Shown here piece after piece: positions 44,597 through 53,794 of a DNA stretch of 64,000 nucleotides (position 1 is its first letter; every line of letters begins with the position of its first letter). The notes under the pieces were generated by a model. It searched no databases. It saw nothing but the letters and a program-made list of their open reading frames with translations, and was not told where the DNA came from. The position numbers and the translations under genes are program-made. The stretch comes from an uncultured Chromatiaceae bacterium (GTDB lineage Bacteria; Pseudomonadota; Gammaproteobacteria; Enterobacterales; Alteromonadaceae), in contig CALJUX010000058.1 in NCBI GenBank assembly GCA_937978655.1, forward strand, positions 11,244 through 75,243. Reading direction: 5' to 3'.

Positions 44597-44615
44597 CTGT
44601 CATAAAACAGTCACG
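44597..44615 (+). promoter_or_regulatory. Strong Pho box of the lipoprotein gene
   Basis: CTGTCATAAAACAGTCACG has a perfect first half (CTGTCATAAAA) and a near-consensus second half (CAGTCAC). Nine bases downstream is TACCGT, a weak -10 at the spacing seen in the phoB and pstS promoters. The ATG follows 56 bp after the box. Confidence 0.8.
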
Positions 44616-44670
44616 CCGGCGATTTACCGTCTGTGCAGTTTTTTTATGACCCACAGCATCGACGGAGAAT

Positions 44671-47382
44671 ATGATGGCTTTTGGTAAGATTTTAAAGTTA
44701 AGCGCGATTTCGACTGCTTTGTTCCTGGCCGGCTGCGGCGGCGGCGACATTGTGATTAACACCAGCACCGGCACAACCACCCCGACCAACCCGACGAATC
44801 CGACCAACCCAACCACACCAACCAGCAAGTGCCCGGCTTTTGCCAAAGAAGGCGCTGCTGTGGGTGGCATCAGCAAAACCATTTGTGAAGTCACAGGCAC
44901 GCTGACTGCAGACGCCACTTTTACTTCCGGCATCGTCTGGGCGTTAAGCGGTAAAGTACAAGTCGGTAACGACAACGCTAACAGCGCCACGCTGACGATT
45001 GAACCTGGCACTACAGTGTTCGGTAAATCTGGCGCCGACTTCTTAGTCGTTGCCCGCGGTTCGAAAATCAGCGCAGTCGGCTCTGCCAACGCGCCAATCG
45101 TGTTTACCTCAGTCAACGACATGATTGGCACTGCCAACGACGCATCTGCCGGCCAATGGGGCGGTATCGTGTTACTGGGTAAAGCGCCAACCAACAAGTG
45201 TGACGCGGCAGCCCTCGCCAACTGTAAAATTGAAGCTGAAGGCAACGCCGGCCCTTACGGTGGCGACCGCCCAACCGACAGCAGCGGTATTCTGAAATTT
45301 GTTCAGGTCAAATACGCTGGTTATGAAGTTATCAAAGACAACGAATTAAACGGCGTGACTTTCGCTGGTGTCGGTTCAGGCACAGTGGTGGATTACCTGC
45401 AAGTGCATAACAACTCAGACGACGGCGTCGAATTCTTCGGCGGTACTGTTGACCTGAAACACTTAGTGCTGACCGGTAACCGCGATGACTCACTGGACTG
45501 GGCGGACGGCTGGACCGGCCGTGTACAACACGTGCTTATTCGTCACAACCCGAATAACCTGGAAGCCAACCGCGCCATCGAAGCCGACAACCAGTCGTCG
45601 AAGTTTGACGCGACGCCGGTGTCAAAACCACGCATTTCCAACATGACCATTATCGGTAACGCCTTTACCTCAGCCGCGGCCGATTCTGAAGGTATCCTGC
45701 TGCGCGCCGGTACCGCCGGTGAGATTTACAACACCATCATCACCGGGCCAAAAGGCATGGGCGAGTGTTTTGAAATCGAAACACCGGAATCTGTTGCCAA
45801 CGCCAACAGCGGCAAAATCATCTTCCGCAACTCCATTGTGAACTGCCCGGAAAACTTCAAATCGCCAAAAGATGCAGCCGGTAACACGCTGTTAGACGTG
45901 GCGAAATGGTTTGCTGCCCAGCCAGACAACAGCATCGCCGACCCGTTATTAGGCGGTTACATGCCAGCGGCCACTTCACCGGCGCTTGGCAAAGGCTACA
46001 ACATGCAAAACTTTGTCGACCCATGGTTCGACAACGTCACTTACATCGGCGCTTTTGATGGCATCACCGATTGGACCAAAGGCTGGACGCACGGTTTACA
46101 TGCCAGCAATGCTGCGCTGACCGCCTGCCCGGCTGGTACGACAGAAGTTGCGTCTTTGACCGGCAAACTGAACTGTGAAGTTAAAGGCACATTAACCAGC
46201 AACGTGGCATTAAAAGCCGGTGCGGATTATGTGTTAAACGGCAAAGTCACAGTCGGTGGCGACAACACCACGCCAGCCACGCTCAGCATCGACCCGGGTG
46301 TGCGGGTGTACGGTAAATCTGGTCAGGATTATTTAGTGGTTGCCCGCGGCAGCAAACTGATGGCGGAAGGTTCGCCAACAGCGCCAATTATCTTCACTTC
46401 ACTGCAAGACGTGATTGGCTCTGCCACCCGCGCCGGCCAGTGGGGCGGTATTGTGGTGCTGGGTAACGCGCCAAGCAACAAGTGTGAGCAGGCGGCAACC
46501 ACCTGCTCTATCGAAGCTGAAGGCAACGCCGGCCCATACGGCGGTTACAAAGCCGACGACAACTCTGGTGTGATCAAATACGTGCAAATCCGTAACGCCG
46601 GTTACGAAGTCATCAAAGACAACGAATTAAACGGTCTGACGCTGGCTGGCGTGGGTAAAGGCACTGTGATTGACCACATCCAAATCCACAAAAACCTCGA
46701 CGACGGTCTGGAACTGTTCGGCGGTACTGTCAACGTCAAATATGTGGTGTTGACCGGTAACGAAGACGATTCACTGGACTGGACTGACGGTTGGAACGGT
46801 AAAGCCCAGTTCCTGCTGGTAAAACACGATGCAGCGAACACAGTCACTAACCGTGGTATCGAAGCGGACAACCAAGCGACCAATTTCTCAGCCACGCCAC
46901 TGTCTGAGCCGACAGTTGCCAACATGACCATCATCGGTAACACCTTTAAGTCTGCCGACATGGATTCAGAAGGCATTCTGCTGCGCGCCGGCACCTCGGC
47001 CAAGCTGCATAACATCCTGATCGCCGGGCCAAAAACCGACACTGGCGCGATGGGCGAATGTCTGGAAATTGAATCGACACAATCTCAGGCTTTAGCGGCA
47101 AGCGCACGTCTGGTGATGACGCACTCAGTGTTGGGTTGCCCGGAACCATTCAAAGGCACTGTGTCAGCCACACAAACCGTCAAACAATGGTTTGAAGGCC
47201 AGCAAGGCAACAAAACAGCGGCCGACCAGGCTGCTGTGCTGAACGGTCTTTACACCATCGATACTACTGTCGCCAAAGATATGTCAGCAGTAGACAGCTT
47301 CTTTACCAAGACCACCTTTGTCGGCGCCATGGATGCGGCCAACGACTGGACCAAAGGCTGGACCACTGGTTTAGGCAACTAA
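44671..47382 (+). CDS. Large Pho-controlled lipoprotein, two tandem beta-helix-like halves
   Basis: 903 residues. The lipobox LFLAGC puts the lipidated Cys at 22, followed by a Thr/Pro/Asn spacer (PTNPTNPTNPTTPTS). The rest is two homologous halves (about 54-479 and 486-903), each opening with a CP(A/x)-TGTLT segment, then GKVQVGND, DFLVVARGSKI, GQWGGIVLLGKAP, IEAEGNAGPYGG, YEVIKDNELNG, DDGVEFFGGTV and DDSLDWADGW, and closing with DWTKGW. Short strand-turn motifs and many Asn/Gly/Asp turns suggest a right-handed beta-helix. I know no function; similar proteins sit beside TonB receptors in several groups. A Pho box precedes it and a TonB-dependent receptor follows, so a surface or periplasmic binding role in phosphorus acquisition is my inference. 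Confidence 0.75.
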   Translation: MMAFGKILKLSAISTALFLAGCGGGDIVINTSTGTTTPTNPTNPTNPTTPTSKCPAFAKEGAAVGGISKTICEVTGTLTADATFTSGIVWALSGKVQVGNDNANSATLTIEPGTTVFGKSGADFLVVARGSKISAVGSANAPIVFTSVNDMIGTANDASAGQWGGIVLLGKAPTNKCDAAALANCKIEAEGNAGPYGGDRPTDSSGILKFVQVKYAGYEVIKDNELNGVTFAGVGSGTVVDYLQVHNNSDDGVEFFGGTVDLKHLVLTGNRDDSLDWADGWTGRVQHVLIRHNPNNLEANRAIEADNQSSKFDATPVSKPRISNMTIIGNAFTSAAADSEGILLRAGTAGEIYNTIITGPKGMGECFEIETPESVANANSGKIIFRNSIVNCPENFKSPKDAAGNTLLDVAKWFAAQPDNSIADPLLGGYMPAATSPALGKGYNMQNFVDPWFDNVTYIGAFDGITDWTKGWTHGLHASNAALTACPAGTTEVASLTGKLNCEVKGTLTSNVALKAGADYVLNGKVTVGGDNTTPATLSIDPGVRVYGKSGQDYLVVARGSKLMAEGSPTAPIIFTSLQDVIGSATRAGQWGGIVVLGNAPSNKCEQAATTCSIEAEGNAGPYGGYKADDNSGVIKYVQIRNAGYEVIKDNELNGLTLAGVGKGTVIDHIQIHKNLDDGLELFGGTVNVKYVVLTGNEDDSLDWTDGWNGKAQFLLVKHDAANTVTNRGIEADNQATNFSATPLSEPTVANMTIIGNTFKSADMDSEGILLRAGTSAKLHNILIAGPKTDTGAMGECLEIESTQSQALAASARLVMTHSVLGCPEPFKGTVSATQTVKQWFEGQQGNKTAADQAAVLNGLYTIDTTVAKDMSAVDSFFTKTTFVGAMDAANDWTKGWTTGLGN
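44830..46107 (+). repeat. Internal duplication, first copy (lipoprotein half 1)
   Basis: Encodes the first of two homologous halves, from the Cys-Pro-Ala of residue 54 to DWTKGWTHGL. Corresponding blocks in the second copy keep the same order and spacing (VVARGSK, QWGGIV, EAEGNAGPYGG, VIKDNELNG, DDSLDW, EGILLRAGT, MGEC-EIE). Confidence 0.8.
46126..47379 (+). repeat. Internal duplication, second copy (lipoprotein half 2)
   Basis: Second homologous half, from CPAGTTEV to DWTKGWTTGLGN. Cysteines in the KC-x(5-6)-C loop after QWGGIVVLGNAPSN are conserved in both copies, which suggests a disulfide at the same place in each. Confidence 0.8.
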
Positions 47383-47394
47383 GCACTATCAAGC

Positions 47395-47425
47395 GCCGGC
47401 TTTTGCCCAAGCAAAAGCCGGCTTT
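47395..47425 (+). terminator. Hairpin between lipoprotein and TonB receptor
   Basis: GCCGGCTTTTG (47395-47405) and CAAAAGCCGGC (47412-47422), perfect 11-bp arms with a 6-base loop, followed by only three T. It may partially terminate, so the lipoprotein is made in excess over the receptor, or it may fully separate the two genes. Confidence 0.7.
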
Positions 47426-47515
47426 GTGCTGACAACAACTTTTGCGCAGAACCCGGCCATGACCGGGCAGATAAAAACTCTGGCTGAAATGAACAGCCGA
47501 CAGGACACCGAAAAA

Positions 47516-50221
47516 ATGAGTAGCTTGCACCCATTTGGCCCATTTCAATTAAACCCGAACCGCGTCACCCGCGCTGTGCTGCTGGCCTTAACCGCCAGTA
47601 CTGCCCTGCCGTTGACTGCGACTGTTGCCCAGGAAGCCGCGCAGCAAAAAGCACCGCAAGCCGCCGCAGCAAAAAGTGAAACGCAGGCGGTTGAACGGAT
47701 TAACGTGTCAGGCCGGTTATTAAGTTCCGCCGCCGCCACGGCAGAAGAACGCCGGCAGCAGCCATTTGTCGCTGAACTGCTCGGCATGGACCAAATCTCC
47801 CGCGCCGGCGACGGTAACGCTGCCGCTGCGCTGCGCCGTGTCACCGGCCTCACGCTGGTGAAAGACAAGTTTATTTACGTACGTGGTCTTGGCGAGCGTT
47901 ACTCATCCACCTTGTTAAACGGCGCTCAGGTACCAAGCCCGGACCCGACACGTAACGTCGTGCCAATGGATATGTTCCCGGCCGGCATTATCGAAAGTAT
48001 GGTGGTACAGAAGTCTTATTCGCCGGAATTACCGGCCGCTTTTGGTGGCGGTAATATCAATATCCGCACCAGCAGCATTCCTTTAGACCAGGTATTCAGC
48101 TTCTCAGTCGGGACTGAATACAACAGCCTCAGCAGCGATAATGGCCTCGAATATAGCGGCGGTGGCGATGACTGGCGTGGCCGCGACGACGGCACCCGCG
48201 GTTTATCGGCGCCGTTCCGTGCCGCTGTGGCGCAATACGGCTCGCTGGACCTGGTGAAAATTGCCCAGGGCCTGGGTGGTGTCAACGCCGACAATCTGGC
48301 CAAAGCCGAGCTGATTAACCGCAATCTTGGCCTCGAAATGAACCGTCAGCTGGACGTGAATGAGAAAAGCCTGGGCCCGGCTTATGATGCCAGCATGTCC
48401 TGGGGCAACCGCTTTGATATCGGCGAGCGCGTATTTGGTGTGATGGCTGGCGTCAGCTACGACCAGTCGAGCGAAAACAGCAAAGACCAGGAACGGTATT
48501 ATTCCATCACCACCGGCAGTGAACTGACGCCGCTGAACCGCTACGATGACATTCTGCGCACCGAGCATCAGGTCAAACTGTCCGGCATGCTGAACTTTGG
48601 TTTTGAATGGGACAACAACAACCGCTTCGAAACCTCCAGCATCTACCTGCAGGACACCAAAGATCGGATCAAACGCAAAATCGGTGATTCGATTGAAACC
48701 ATCAACGAAGCCAACCGCGAAAACGAATTTTATAACATTCTGTACGAAGAGCGTTCGATGCTCAGCAACCAGATCCGCGGTAAACACACGCTGGACTGGG
48801 CTGGTGACTTAAACATCGACTGGCAATACACCGACGCCAAAGCCGAGCGCCGCGCGCCGGGTGAAGTGGAATATCTGTATGTCCGCTCGCTGGACGATGC
48901 CGGCAAACTGCAAAGCAAAACCATGCGCCGCAGCGACAACGCGGTGATTTATCAGTTCGGCGACATGGAAGACAACACTGAAAACGTCAGCTGGAATGCC
49001 AAATATCCGCTGTCGACCGAAAAAACTGAATGGTCTTTCAGCACCGGTTACAGCTACTTCGAACGCCAGCGCGACGCCTCAACTGCGCGTTATAAGTTTG
49101 ATACCCGTGGTTTTAGCAACGCCGATTTAAGCCAGGCTTACAGCCAGATTTTTGCCGACGCCAATATCCAGAACGCCGCCAAGCGTTTCCAAATCTCTGA
49201 TGTAACTGGTGACGCCGACGATTACAAAGCCGCACAGATGATTGACGCGGTGTACGCGGCGATGGAAGCGACTTACGACTACACCTGGCGGGTGAACCTC
49301 GGTGTACGTTACGAAGACTTCCGTCAGGTCTCTGTACCGCTGAATCCATCCACTGGCGCGGCACAAGGCGATGTCAGCAAGATGCTGATCCAGCAGGATG
49401 ATTTATACCCTGCCCTGTCGGTGACCTGGATGCGCACCGAAGAAACCCAACTGCGCTTTGGTTTCAGTGAAACTGTAGTGCGGCCGGATTTACGCGAAGT
49501 CACACCAGTGCTGTTTATCGACCCAATCACTGACTTTAAAGTGATGGGTTTTGCTGACCTCAAGAGCACCGACATCAAAGGCTACGACCTGCGCTTTGAA
49601 TCTTATTTAGATTCTGGCAGCAACTACAGCATCGGCGTGTTCTACAAAGACATGGTCAACCCGATTGAAGCCATTGAACTCAAAGGCTCAGACGGTAACC
49701 TGCTGATGTCATTCCGTAACGCCTTAGCCGGTGAAGTGTACGGTGTCGAAGCCGAAGCGCTGCAAAAACTCGATATGTTCGAAGGCGACTTTGGCCAGTT
49801 TGTTGATAACTTCTTTATCAACAGCAACGTGACTTTCAGTAAATCTGAAATTGAAATGCAGGCGCTGGGTGAATCGAACCTGACCAATCTGGTGCGGCCG
49901 CTGACCGGCCACAGCAAATACGTGGTGAACTTCCAGCTCGGTTACGATTCCGACAACGAAGACCACACGGCGACTTTGACCTACAACGTGTTTGGCAAAC
50001 GCATCGCCTTCGCCGGTATTGACGGCAAAGACGACGCCTACGAGCAGCCATTTAACTCGCTGGATTTCACTTACAGCTACACAGTGCTGCCGGAAGGCAA
50101 CCTGAAGTTCTCGGTGAAAAACCTGCTGAATGAAGAAACTGAAATTCTGCAGCAAGGCGAAATTCTGCAAAAACGCGAAGAAGGCGTCAGCGTAGGGTTA
50201 AGCTACAGCCAGAAATTTTAA
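47516..50221 (+). CDS. TonB-dependent outer-membrane receptor
   Basis: 901 residues from the ATG at 47516, which starts a good signal peptide (VTRAVLLALTASTALPLTATVA). The open frame begins at 47426 and other ATGs lie at 47459 and 47489, so the start is not certain. After the signal comes an Ala/Gln-rich stretch, a TonB-box-like ERINVSG, the plug domain (DQISRAGDGNAAAALRRVTGL, FIYVRGLGERYSSTLLNGAQVPSPDP) and a 22-strand type barrel ending in SVGLSYSQKF with a terminal Phe. It imports a scarce ligand with TonB energy. Placement behind a Pho-boxed lipoprotein suggests a phosphorus-containing substrate, an inference only. Confidence 0.88.
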   Translation: MSSLHPFGPFQLNPNRVTRAVLLALTASTALPLTATVAQEAAQQKAPQAAAAKSETQAVERINVSGRLLSSAAATAEERRQQPFVAELLGMDQISRAGDGNAAAALRRVTGLTLVKDKFIYVRGLGERYSSTLLNGAQVPSPDPTRNVVPMDMFPAGIIESMVVQKSYSPELPAAFGGGNINIRTSSIPLDQVFSFSVGTEYNSLSSDNGLEYSGGGDDWRGRDDGTRGLSAPFRAAVAQYGSLDLVKIAQGLGGVNADNLAKAELINRNLGLEMNRQLDVNEKSLGPAYDASMSWGNRFDIGERVFGVMAGVSYDQSSENSKDQERYYSITTGSELTPLNRYDDILRTEHQVKLSGMLNFGFEWDNNNRFETSSIYLQDTKDRIKRKIGDSIETINEANRENEFYNILYEERSMLSNQIRGKHTLDWAGDLNIDWQYTDAKAERRAPGEVEYLYVRSLDDAGKLQSKTMRRSDNAVIYQFGDMEDNTENVSWNAKYPLSTEKTEWSFSTGYSYFERQRDASTARYKFDTRGFSNADLSQAYSQIFADANIQNAAKRFQISDVTGDADDYKAAQMIDAVYAAMEATYDYTWRVNLGVRYEDFRQVSVPLNPSTGAAQGDVSKMLIQQDDLYPALSVTWMRTEETQLRFGFSETVVRPDLREVTPVLFIDPITDFKVMGFADLKSTDIKGYDLRFESYLDSGSNYSIGVFYKDMVNPIEAIELKGSDGNLLMSFRNALAGEVYGVEAEALQKLDMFEGDFGQFVDNFFINSNVTFSKSEIEMQALGESNLTNLVRPLTGHSKYVVNFQLGYDSDNEDHTATLTYNVFGKRIAFAGIDGKDDAYEQPFNSLDFTYSYTVLPEGNLKFSVKNLLNEETEILQQGEILQKREEGVSVGLSYSQKF

Positions 50222-50358
50222 GCCGCAAATGCGGCGCTACCCCGCGTAAAAGGCAGGGCGGTGTGACCAGGGAGGTCCATCGCCTTGTTGTTTCTGCGCC
50301 TTGGCGAGACTTAATCGCACAGCCAGTGGTGCCAGCGCAGTTGTGTCAGCGCCTTGGC

Positions 50359-51930
50359 CTAATCAGCAATAATCGCTGCCGTCTGCACTGGTGTTCGCGG
50401 CGGCTGCTTCAGCAACAGCACCAGTGGCAGCCCAGCCAGCGCCAAAAACATCATAAAACGAAAGTCCTGCAGATAAGCCAGAGTGACCGCCTGCCGGGTG
50501 ACTTCGCTATTTAACTGCAACACCCCGGCGCTGGTTTCCAGACTATAAATGCCCTGCTCCAGCGCTTGTTGCAGCGCAAGATTATCCGGGCGCAGCAAAC
50601 CGGCTAATGCTTCGTGATTGAGCTGCCCGTGCTGCGTCAGATAAGTCACTACCACTGAAATGCCGATGCTGCTGCCGATATTACGGAACAGGCTGAACAG
50701 CGCCGAACCGTCAGTGCGATAATGCGGTGCCAGCGTGGTAAACGCGATGGTGGTCAGGGGCACAAAGGTAAAACCGAGGCCAAACCCCTGCGCGATGCCA
50801 GTCCAGATAATCTCAGATTGGCTAATATCCAGCGAAAACTTCGTCATATGATGCAGTGACAGGCTAATCAGCACCAACCCAAACACAATGAGTTTGCGCG
50901 CGTCGACCCGAGTCCCTAATTTGCCACAGATCATCATCGCCACCATGGTGCCAAGCCCACGTGGCGCCAGCACCAGGCCGACATCAATCACCGGATAGCC
51001 CATCAGGTTTTGCAAAAACGGCGGCAACAGCGCCATAGTCGCCAGCAGAATCACCCCCACACAAAAAATCAGCAGCAAACCGACACTAAAATTCCGATCG
51101 CGGAAAATATGCGGGTCCAGATAAGGCGCCCGGGCGGTCAGGATGTGGGCGACAAACAGATAAAATGCTAAAACCGCAATAGAAGTTTCAATGACCACTT
51201 CGCGGCTGTGGAACCAATCCAGACTTTCACCACGGTCCAGCATCATTTGCAAAGCGCCGATGGCTACACTCAGCAGCCAAAAACCCAGCCAGTCAAAGCG
51301 CCGGCTTTTGTCGATAACGGTTTCCCGGACAAAACTGCTGATCCCCAAAAACGCCAGAATGCCAAAAGGCAGATTGATATAAAACACCCAGCGCCAGTTG
51401 TAATATTCGGTCAGATAACCGCCGAGCGAAGGCCCAAGGATAGGCCCTACCATCACACCGACACCCCACATCGCCATCGCAGCGCCATGTTTTTCTTTTG
51501 GATACGCATCCAACAGCACCGACTGAGACAGCGGCACCAGGCTGGCGCCGAACACGCCCTGCAGCAACCGGAACATCACCAGCTGCTGTAAATCTTGTGC
51601 AGCGCCGCATAACATCGAAGCGACAGTAAAACCAATCACCGACCAGACAAACACATTTTTGCGACCAAAGCGCGCACTGACAAATCCGGTCAGTGGCATA
51701 CAGATCGCGGCCGCGACTATGTACGACGTCAGCACCCAGGAGATTTGGTCCTGCGTCGCGCCCACAGCCCCTTGCATATGTGGTAACGCCACATTGGCAA
51801 TGGTGGTATCAAGCGCTTGCATAATAGTGGCCAGCATCACGGATAAGGTGATCCAGAGTCGCCGGCCGGCGTCCGGTAAGCTGGCTACTGCCGGCGACGC
51901 CGCTGCAGCAGAGGCTGAAGCCTGACTCAT
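50359..51930 (-). CDS. MFS drug efflux permease, DHA2 / EmrB-QacA type
   Basis: 523 residues with 14 predicted membrane helices. It contains the DHA2 motif LDTTIANVALPHMQGA near helix 1, motif A GFVSARFGRKNVFVWSVIGF between helices 2 and 3, and motif C in GPILGPSLGGYLTEYYNWRW. With the HlyD-type adaptor encoded just upstream (ATGA overlap at 51927-51930) and a MarR regulator it forms an EmrRAB-like operon that exports drugs or uncouplers across both membranes, probably with TolC. The drug spectrum cannot be told from sequence. Confidence 0.92.
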   Translation of the reverse strand: MSQASASAAAASPAVASLPDAGRRLWITLSVMLATIMQALDTTIANVALPHMQGAVGATQDQISWVLTSYIVAAAICMPLTGFVSARFGRKNVFVWSVIGFTVASMLCGAAQDLQQLVMFRLLQGVFGASLVPLSQSVLLDAYPKEKHGAAMAMWGVGVMVGPILGPSLGGYLTEYYNWRWVFYINLPFGILAFLGISSFVRETVIDKSRRFDWLGFWLLSVAIGALQMMLDRGESLDWFHSREVVIETSIAVLAFYLFVAHILTARAPYLDPHIFRDRNFSVGLLLIFCVGVILLATMALLPPFLQNLMGYPVIDVGLVLAPRGLGTMVAMMICGKLGTRVDARKLIVFGLVLISLSLHHMTKFSLDISQSEIIWTGIAQGFGLGFTFVPLTTIAFTTLAPHYRTDGSALFSLFRNIGSSIGISVVVTYLTQHGQLNHEALAGLLRPDNLALQQALEQGIYSLETSAGVLQLNSEVTRQAVTLAYLQDFRFMMFLALAGLPLVLLLKQPPRTPVQTAAIIAD

Positions 51931-52958
51931 AACCGCCAGCCGAGAATATCGCGTTGATGACCGGTGTCGACCGAAACTACGGCACTGAGGCCAGCCAGCA
52001 GCAACTGCTCAGGGCTGCTGGCGGTTTGTAGTTTGATCCGTACCGGTACACGCTGACTGATTTTGACCCAGTTACCGGTTGCATTTTGTGCCGGGATCAC
52101 CGAAAACTCGGTGCCGGTGCCTGGGCTAAAACTTTCAACGACGCCGCTAAATTGTTGGTCGGGGATGCGGTCAATCGCGATACTGACCTGCTGACCCGTG
52201 CGCATATAAGCCAGTTCAGCTTCAGTAAAATTGGCTTCCACCCACAAGTTGTCGCTGGCAACCAATACAGCGCTGCTGCGCCCTGCCGTCAAATACTGAC
52301 CGACTTTGGGCAGGTTGCTGACAGTGCCGTCGGCACTGGCAGTCACTTTGATATATTGCAGGTCCAGCGCGGCCCGCTCCTGCTCGGCCAATGCCGCCAG
52401 GTATGACGGATGCTGTTCCAGCGGTTTATTTAAATCACCACCCAAGCTTTGTAAAATGCGCTGCAAATCGCGCTCTAAGGTGACAATTTGTTGCGCCGAC
52501 AGCTGCAAGCCCTGCTCTGCATCATCCAGCGCATTGGCGGAGACAAAATGCTGACGCGCCAAATCGCGCTGACGTTTCAGTGTTTTGGCGGCAAAACTAT
52601 AACGGGTTTCTGCCAAAGTGATTTCCGCCTGTTTTTCCTGATAGGCTGCTTTTAATGCCAATAAATCGGTCTGAACCTTAGCAAGGTTGGCCTGCGCTTT
52701 TTGCAGCGCAACCCGATACGGCTCAGCGTCCAGTTCAAACAGCAACTGCCCGGTTTTTACCGCGCTATTTTCACTGACATAAACCTGCCTGACCGGACCA
52801 CTCACCTGAGCACTCAGCGGGATTTTATCGGCTTTGATATAAGCATTGTCCGTCTCGACAAATCGGCCGCCATGCAGATAAATGCCTGCGGTCACAGTCA
52901 ATACCAGTGCCGGCACCACGGCCAATAACACAATGCGCTTAAGATCCAGACGGGCCAT
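51927..52958 (-). CDS. HlyD-family membrane fusion protein, EmrA type
   Basis: 343 residues: an N-terminal membrane anchor (about 10-27, IVLLAVVPALVLTVTAGIYL), the lipoyl/biotinyl-like hairpin halves with ETDNAYIKADKIPLSAQVSG and GTVSNLPKVGQYLTAG, a coiled-coil hairpin (about 85-175) and a beta-barrel domain with VEANFTEAELAYMRTGQ. It links the MFS permease to an outer-membrane channel. It overlaps the MarR gene by 20 bp and the permease gene by 4 bp, so all three are one operon. Confidence 0.93.
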   Translation of the reverse strand: MARLDLKRIVLLAVVPALVLTVTAGIYLHGGRFVETDNAYIKADKIPLSAQVSGPVRQVYVSENSAVKTGQLLFELDAEPYRVALQKAQANLAKVQTDLLALKAAYQEKQAEITLAETRYSFAAKTLKRQRDLARQHFVSANALDDAEQGLQLSAQQIVTLERDLQRILQSLGGDLNKPLEQHPSYLAALAEQERAALDLQYIKVTASADGTVSNLPKVGQYLTAGRSSAVLVASDNLWVEANFTEAELAYMRTGQQVSIAIDRIPDQQFSGVVESFSPGTGTEFSVIPAQNATGNWVKISQRVPVRIKLQTASSPEQLLLAGLSAVVSVDTGHQRDILGWRL

Positions 52959-53400
52959 CTTCAGACTCCTGACGTAATGCTGTTAAATTTTGACGTAATT
53001 GCAATAACATGGCGCGGACGGCGGTTTCATCCAGCCCCTGCAGCGCTTGTTGTTGCAGAAAAATCCCGCAATCGCGAAAGCGCGCCAGCTCAGGTTCGGC
53101 CGCCTGCGCCAGATAGATCCGGAACGCCCGGCGATCGCTGGGATCCGGGCGACGTTCGACACACTGATGCTCAACCAGCGTGTCAATCAAACGTGCCATC
53201 GTGATGGGCTGCACTTCAGCCAGCGCCGCCAGTTCAACCTGCCGCGCCCCTTCAAATCGAGCCACGATAATAAGCGCCCGCGCTTCCGCAAAAGTCAGCG
53301 GGCTGCCGGTTAATAAGGTGGCGAAATGGCCACGCATCAGGCGGGCGATGTCGGCAATCAAAAAACCCAGCGGATCGGCAGACACTAAACAATCAGACAT
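52939..53400 (-). CDS. MarR-family transcriptional regulator of the efflux operon
   Basis: 153 residues with the winged helix-turn-helix (about 38-110): ALIIVARFEGARQVELAALAEVQPITMARLIDTLVEHQCVERR followed by the wing DPSDRRAFRIYL, the MarR DxRxx signature. Short helices at each end form the dimer. As first gene of the operon it probably represses itself and the EmrAB-like pump, releasing DNA on ligand binding. A dyad upstream (53419-53445) is a candidate operator. Confidence 0.9.
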   Translation of the reverse strand: MSDCLVSADPLGFLIADIARLMRGHFATLLTGSPLTFAEARALIIVARFEGARQVELAALAEVQPITMARLIDTLVEHQCVERRPDPSDRRAFRIYLAQAAEPELARFRDCGIFLQQQALQGLDETAVRAMLLQLRQNLTALRQESEDGPSGS

Positions 53401-53418
53401 CTTTTCGGCCTTAAATTA

Positions 53419-53445
53419 GTAAGCATTGCTCATTATATGCCTTAC
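53419..53445. promoter_or_regulatory. Candidate MarR operator
   Basis: GTAAGCAT (53419-53426) and ATGCCTTAC (53437-53445) form an imperfect dyad (one base inserted in the right arm) about 20-45 bp before the MarR gene, where -10/-35 contacts would be expected. Confidence 0.35.
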
Positions 53446-53794
53446 ACACGTTTTAAATCAAGACGGGAACAAGGCGGTGGCGACCAGCGGCAAATCAGCT
53501 CTGGTCAGCAAGGCGGGCTGTCGTTTCACGGTGGTTCGCTGGTATCAGCTGTTCTGACCAGCTTTACCTTGACCTGAGCTATGCGGGTTCTTTAAGATCG
53601 ACCTAACTTTTTGCCAGAGGCTGCATTTCCTTGGACATACCCAGTCGACCTTCTTTGTTGTAATTCAGTCTGTCACCTCTCCCCCTGTTGTTTGGCCGGG
53701 TCAGTTGCAGTCTGACCGGCGTATCGCCACCTCAAAGTATTTTCTCGCGCTGTGTCGTCCCGGGATCTTCCGGCTAGATTAACGGAGTCACCTG
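53446..53794 (+). other. Long, structured upstream region of corA
   Basis: No gene is seen here. Inverted repeats CTGGTCAG (about 53503) with CTGACCAG (about 53554), and GCCGG-TCAG (53695-53704) with CTGACCGGC (53712-53720), suggest structured RNA before corA. The second hairpin lacks a T run. It might be a regulatory leader; this is not proven and it matches no riboswitch I know. Confidence 0.4.

Larger units (their letters stand above)
44302..44670. other. Divergent phoB / lipoprotein control region
   Basis: This 369-bp gap has no gene. It holds a Pho box for phoB (44356-44374), single PhoB-like half sites near 44410-44425, the triple repeat at 44503-44535 and the strong Pho box for the lipoprotein (44597-44615). 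Its density of TGTCA/TGACA motifs is unusual. Confidence 0.6.

Noticed and set aside
50222..50250. GCCGCA/TGCGGC hairpin after the TonB receptor as terminator
   Set aside because: The loop is too short and there is no T tract.
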